Origin: Megalobrama amblycephala
Lineage: Eukaryota; Chordata; Actinopteri; Cypriniformes; Xenocyprididae
DNA: 64,000 nt
Direction: 5' to 3'
NCBI RefSeq assembly: GCF_018812025.1
Contig: NC_063049.1
Span: 34,151,447-34,215,446 of the forward strand
A model generated the notes under the pieces. The model had not been told where the DNA came from, made no database searches, and worked only from the letters and a program-made list of their open reading frames with translations. The translations under genes and the position numbers were made by a program. Of the stretch, positions 59,510 through 64,000 are shown in pieces. The number at the start of each line of letters is the position of its first letter. Position 1 is the stretch's first letter.

Positions 59510-59965
59510 TTAAAGGTTCAGTTCACCCAAAAATGAAAATTACTCTCCAACAAAATATATAATCTCCACAAAATATTAATCTCCAACATGTGTTTACGAG
59601 AGCACCATGACGCATGTGTGTTGTGTTGATGCGAGAACAGGCGTTGTTGCCTGAACGCCCATTGTAGATATTGTAAATAAAGTGATAAATTATGTTTGGG
59701 TTTTTTTTGCGCATACAAAACACTTGCGTCACTTCATTCACTCCATGTGAAACCACTGGAGTCACATGGAGTACTTTAATGATGTCTTTACTACCTTTCT
59801 GGTAGTTGCATAGGCTGTCAATGGAAGGACAGAAAGCTCTAAGATTTCATCAAAAATATCTTAATTTGTTTTCTGAAGATGAACAAATGTTTAATGGGTT
59901 TGGAACGACATGAGGGTGAGTAATTAATGACAGAATTTTCATTTTTGGGTGAACTAACCCTTTAA
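59510..59965. mobile_element. foldback MITE in the convergent spacer
   Basis: Starts TTAAAGGTTCAGTTCACCC and ends GTGAACTAACCCTTTAA. The arms are partly inverted. It shares the gacgcatgtgtg segment with the element in lmln intron 7. Confidence 0.75.
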
Positions 59966-60424
59966 TTATTGGAATATTTTGTTCTTCATAAACATTGATA
60001 TTTTTTCACATTGCAGGACCATTTAAAATAATCCAGGGAAGGCAAATCTGGGGAAGCCCTTTTCTGCCTTAGAGTAAAAAATAATAAAGGTAATTGTGAC
60101 ATTTCTTACAATTGTGACTATTTTACATAATGTAGCTTTATATCTTAAAATTGCAACTTAATATCTTTTATACTTGTCAATGCAACCTTATTTCTCTTAA
60201 TTGCAACTTTATTTCTTGTGATTGCGACTTTATATCCAATTTTGACTTATGTCACAGTGTGAATTAATATCTCACAATGAGACTATTTCATATTTTAAAC
60301 TTTCTCACAATTACCAGTTTTGTTGTTTTTAGAGGCAGAAAAAGGTTTCCATACAAAACAGTGATTACAACTGTTGAAAAATGTACTGCACCTAAAATAT
60401 ACAGTTTCCCTTTTATACTGTATT

Positions 60425-60472
60425 GCTGTACACTACCATTCAAAGGTTTGGGGTCAAAGTTTTTTTTGAAAG

Positions 60473-60510
<38 letters not shown>

Positions 60511-60870
60511 AGACTTTTATTCAGCAAAGATGCATTAAATTTATCAAATTACATTAAAGACTTTTTACATTGTTACAAAAATATATTTATTTCAAATATT
60601 GATTCTTTCTGTTTCTAAAAAAATGTGTCCCAATTTCCACAAAAATAAGCACGACAACCATTTTCACCAATATTCAATATGCTCACCCAATCAGCATATT
60701 AAGGTGATTTCTCAAGGATCATGTGACACTAAAGATATTTCACAATATTACCTCTTTTTACTGTATTTTTGATCAAATAAATGCAGCCTTAGAGAGCATA
60801 AGAGGTTATTTTACATCAAAAACATCAATATACATCACTGACCCCAGACTTTTGAATTGTAGTGTAAAAA
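60425..60870. repeat. dispersed repeat copy containing a (GA)n microsatellite
   Basis: Begins cactaccattcaaaggtttg and ends gacttttgaattgtagtgta, with a (GA)n run at 60471-60510 near its left end. Same family as 1-500. Confidence 0.7.
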
Positions 60871-62138
60871 GTGTAACCCCAAAAATGCTGGTTTAAAAGT
60901 CCGTGGACACGTGATACATATACATTTTATGTAGTGATTACTGTACAGCTGTGAAGCCAGTTCACACTAGGAATGGGCAAAATGACTCAACACATCTTTG
61001 TTTGCTTCATCTTCAGTAATGGAAAAAGCATAACAGGTTGCCATATGTTCATGTTGACATTCGCACAGAAAGTATTTATCTCCATTAGTTCTTTTTCCAG
61101 TGTGCAATCTGGTATGAATTTTCCCTGTCCCTCAAAGTAGCTCTGTAGAATTTTGGGTGAACCTCAGATTGCTTAAAAAAAGTTTAGCTGGAGTGTAAAT
61201 GCAGGCTGTTTAGAAACCAGACAAGTCAGTGTCATGCTTTTCTCTTCGTCTGAGACCCGAGCTCATTGATGTAACATAAATCGTTAGCTTATTGAATCCT
61301 GTTTACCATCAGAAGCAAGTCTGATGAATCTTTTAAAAGTTCCTTTGTTCTTTTAATTAGGATAAGCTAATTGATTATCATCAAAGTCTAGAATGAACAG
61401 GATGTTCCTTAACTTCTGAAGTAGGACATTGATAATCCCAGATAAAAAGCCTTCATGTAGTTATTTAATTAAAATAATCAGGTCAGTGGTTAAAAAAGGG
61501 TCAGTGCAAAAAAAAAACCTCATTCAGAGCAAAAGGAACATCAGATTCAAATCACATTTGGTAGCTATTCTAAAATTGGTTGAAAAGAATATAACCCTAT
61601 GTGAGCAATAAAATAAAAAAAATGGGCTTTTTATGTCTAAAAACAGAAGTTATATTGCTGGTGTATCGTCTTTTTGAGTCGTAATTTCAGCTGCAGGTCT
61701 GCGGTTAATCAAATTGAAGTCCCCCAAAACCGAGTTTATGGGAAAATCACGTGGTTTTCATAAGTGAGTGACTCAGAAAGGGCAATGGAAAATTTGAAAT
61801 CAGAAAATGATGTGTGGTAAACATTTTTGGGAAAACATTTTAGTAAGAATGTCGCACTTTTCAGCTCTCTGCCACGTACCCTCAACTGCTCCACCTGCAA
61901 TAGCTTTTTTTTTGTTTGTTTGTTTTCTTTTTAGTTGCTTTAAGGCACAAAGCAGCCTTTAGAAAGTTTCATCTCGGCTACATCCTTTACAACATTATAC
62001 AAGAAAATAAGGATATTTTAGAACGGAAACCCTCTTTTGTCCGTCGATTTAGATTAGCGTTTAAAGAAAAAAGGAGACCAGCTCCACATAATGAATCAAT
62101 ATGCATTACAAGAACAAGTCTTGATTTTTCCAGGCAGG

Positions 62139-63838
62139 TCACATTTGACTCGTTTGCCTGGAGGAAACTGAGAGCTGCGTGTCAGCTGTAACATGCGGAC
62201 TGATGCCAGTGCTGTGGTCCGTGCAAGGAGGAAGGGAGGGGAGGGATGGGATTTGGTCTTCTGTCGATGGCAATATGGGTGTGTGGGAGCAGATGGAGTT
62301 CTCCAGCTCTTCCTGTGCCAGAGTGTTAAAGCGCTCCACCACGCAGTGTGCCGTCAGACGAGCCTCCGGGTCTTGATCCCAGCACTCTGTTATAGTCGCA
62401 CACACGAGCTGCATGCCCTAAAACACCATGCAGAAATGTGCGATTATGAAGAGAAATGTCAGTAACACCTTCTATATATATATATATATATATATATACG
62501 GGGTGTACGCCCCAGTATTTGCATATGCCAGCCCATGTTCCCAACATTATGAAAGGCGTTAGACAAGGGCAGCCAGTAACGTCTGGATCTACACAGGTGA
62601 ATCAACAGACTAGGTAAGCAAGAACAACAGCGAAAATGGCAGATGGAGCAATAATAACTGACATGATCCATGATAACATGATATTTTTAGTGATATTTGT
62701 AAATTGTCTATCTAAATGTTTCGTTAGCATGTTGCTAATGTACCGTTAAATGAGGTTAAAGTTACCATCGTTTCTTACTGAATTCACGGAGACAAGAGCC
62801 GTCGCTATTTTCATTTTTAAACACTTGCAGTCTGTATAATTCATAAACACAACTTCATTCTTTATAAATCTCTCCAACAGTGTAGCATTAGCCGTTAGCC
62901 ACGGAGCATATAGCCTCAAACTCATAGAGAATCAAATATAAACATCAAAATAAATACTTTACTCACATAATTCAAAGCATGCATATAGCATGCATGACGA
63001 ACATCTTGTAAAGATCCATTTGAGGGTTATATTAGCTGTGTGAACTTTGTAAATGTGCTGTAATATAATCGAGAGCTCGTGTGGCAGGGAGCACGCGAAT
63101 TAAAGGGGCGGCGCGCTGAAAAAAATCAGTGCATAGTTAATGATGCCCCAAAATAGGCAGTTAAAAAAATTAATAAAAAAAAATCTATGGGGTATTTTGA
63201 GCTGAAACTTCACAGATACATTCAGGGGACACCTTAGACTTGTATTACATCTTGTGAAAAAGCATTCTTGGGCACCTTTAATGTAAACACATAAAATTTA
63301 TATATATAGATGTGCACATTAAAAAAAATGTATTAAACATATATTTTAGTATTTTAAATGTGTGAATCTATCATACATATATTTTAATATTGCATTTTAT
63401 GAATAATATTGCATTATATGTATATTTATTCACTATATATTTGATGTATATGTTGTTATCAGTTTCATCAACATCCAGTTGTAATTGTGTACCCACTGGA
63501 TGTGTCGTCCAGCTCGCTGGAATATCTGGTCGTCCTCTGTCTCTTAACACCAGGTCTCTCATGCTGTCTACACAAGGTTGCTCGCACACCTTAGAGCCAA
63601 ATGGGGGTTCGTAACTCTTGACCTCTGTTGAAAAGAAAACAAGTATTATAGTATGCTTTTCACTTCAAGAAAATATCCATCGAGAATTAGACTTGCCTCC
63701 TATGACGTCACACCTAGAGACCATTTCCCACAGCACCAGGGCCATGGAGTAGATATCAATCTGTTTGAAGGACTCCAAGTCCTCAAGATTCACCCTGGAC
63801 TCCAGAACCTCAGGGGCCATATAGCGTGCTGTCCCCAC
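62139..63838 (-). CDS. tgfbr2: TGF-beta receptor type II-like serine/threonine kinase, last three exons (5' part outside window)
   Basis: Minus-strand exons, in coding order: 63838-63697, 63624-63497, 62417-62139. They join in frame to 182 codons plus stop. They encode kinase subdomains [20 protein letters not shown] (APE motif), then [30 protein letters not shown], and [18 protein letters not shown] with the conserved Arg of subdomain XI. This pattern fits TGFBR2 better than activin or BMP type II receptors. The protein is a membrane receptor kinase that binds ligand and phosphorylates type I receptors for Smad signalling. The C-terminal tail is about 60 residues, longer than in human, and Ser/Pro-rich. 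This suggests a fish paralogue (possibly the gene called tgfbr2l) rather than the direct orthologue. The family is certain, the paralogue is not. Confidence 0.85.
62473..63283. repeat. (TA)n tract and MITE-like repeat in the last intron of the TGFBR2-like gene
   Basis: A (TA)n run occupies 62473-62499. Sequence from about 62500 to 63283 ends gggcacctttaa and shares tggggtattttgagctgaaa with the osbpl11 intron 11 repeat. It fills most of the intron between 62417 and 63497. No coding part is seen. Confidence 0.55.
63625..63696 (-). other. tgfbr2: GC-AG intron in the TGFBR2-like gene
   Basis: On the minus strand the exon 63838-63697 ends GGAG and is followed by gcaagt (63696-63691). The next exon starts after ttcaacag at 63624. 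This joins to [12 protein letters not shown], matching the family without a gap. The intron is only 72 bp. Confidence 0.75.
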
Positions 63839-64000
63839 CTACAGGATATGGACCATGTGATTTAAATTGGACAACTTTGCCAAATTTAATTACCAATGGT
63901 TTCATGTGATTACATCTGTGACCTTAACAAATCAACCACAGAGCTTTTAGGTTACACTCAAATAGCTTGAAGAAATGATCACCATGCCCACAGCAGTTCT

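Larger units (their letters stand above)
57325..62138. other. osbpl11-tgfbr2-like spacer (3' UTRs of convergent genes, repeats)
   Basis: The two genes point at each other here. The first few hundred bases are probably osbpl11 3' UTR. The spacer holds MITEs at 58076-58787 and 59510-59965, a (GA)n tract at 60471-60510, and a repeat copy at about 60425-60870. Open frames such as 57860-58051 and 61916-62191 resemble no known protein. The rest shows nothing I can support. Confidence 0.45.

Noticed and set aside
61916..62191. 91-residue open frame on the plus strand
   Set aside because: Overlaps the antisense of the last TGFBR2-like exon and matches no family.

Overview
This window is nuclear DNA from a teleost fish, most likely a cyprinid (carp, barb or danio type). 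The genes are split into many small exons with GT-AG borders. Their products read as clear vertebrate orthologues. The introns and spacers are AT-rich and full of Tc1-type transposons, foldback MITEs and (TA)n tracts of the kind known from cyprinids. The species call is an inference. I see no bacterial, CRISPR, rRNA or tRNA features.

Five genes are present. (1) 931-12340, plus strand: the 3' part of mcm3ap (GANP), 27 exons giving 1587 codons in frame; its 5' end lies outside the window. (2) 13087-22224, plus: complete lss (lanosterol synthase), 22 coding exons, 735 aa. (3) 24601-32646, plus: complete lmln (leishmanolysin-like metallopeptidase), 17 exons, 662 aa. (4) 37994-57324, plus: complete osbpl11 (oxysterol-binding protein-like 11), 13 exons, 712 aa. 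(5) 62139-63838, minus: the last three exons of a TGF-beta receptor type II-like gene, whose 5' part lies beyond the right edge. Exon borders were placed by hand from frame continuity, splice signals and remembered human orthologues. For each complete gene the exon lengths sum to a multiple of three.

Mobile DNA fills much of the rest. Two Tc1 copies of one family lie in opposite orientation, in an mcm3ap intron (7445-8991) and in lss intron 1 (13375-14923). A second Tc1 family with long inverted repeats is in osbpl11 intron 6 (43143-44759). A 1.63-kb near-perfect palindrome derived from a third Tc1 family is in osbpl11 intron 10 (52332-53962). Many MITEs are present, some nested in one another (22630-24212; 33661-35244).

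The genes do not form an operon or pathway. mcm3ap acts in mRNA export, lss in sterol synthesis, lmln is a zinc peptidase, osbpl11 is a lipid-transfer protein, and the last gene is a receptor kinase. The mcm3ap-lss order and orientation match human 21q22.3. The most interesting gene-level observation is an in-frame tandem duplication near the 3' end of mcm3ap. Its breakpoints fall inside exons, and it created a chimeric exon. The osbpl11 / TGFBR2-like linkage also looks like an ohnologous counterpart of the human OSBPL10-TGFBR2 neighbourhood.
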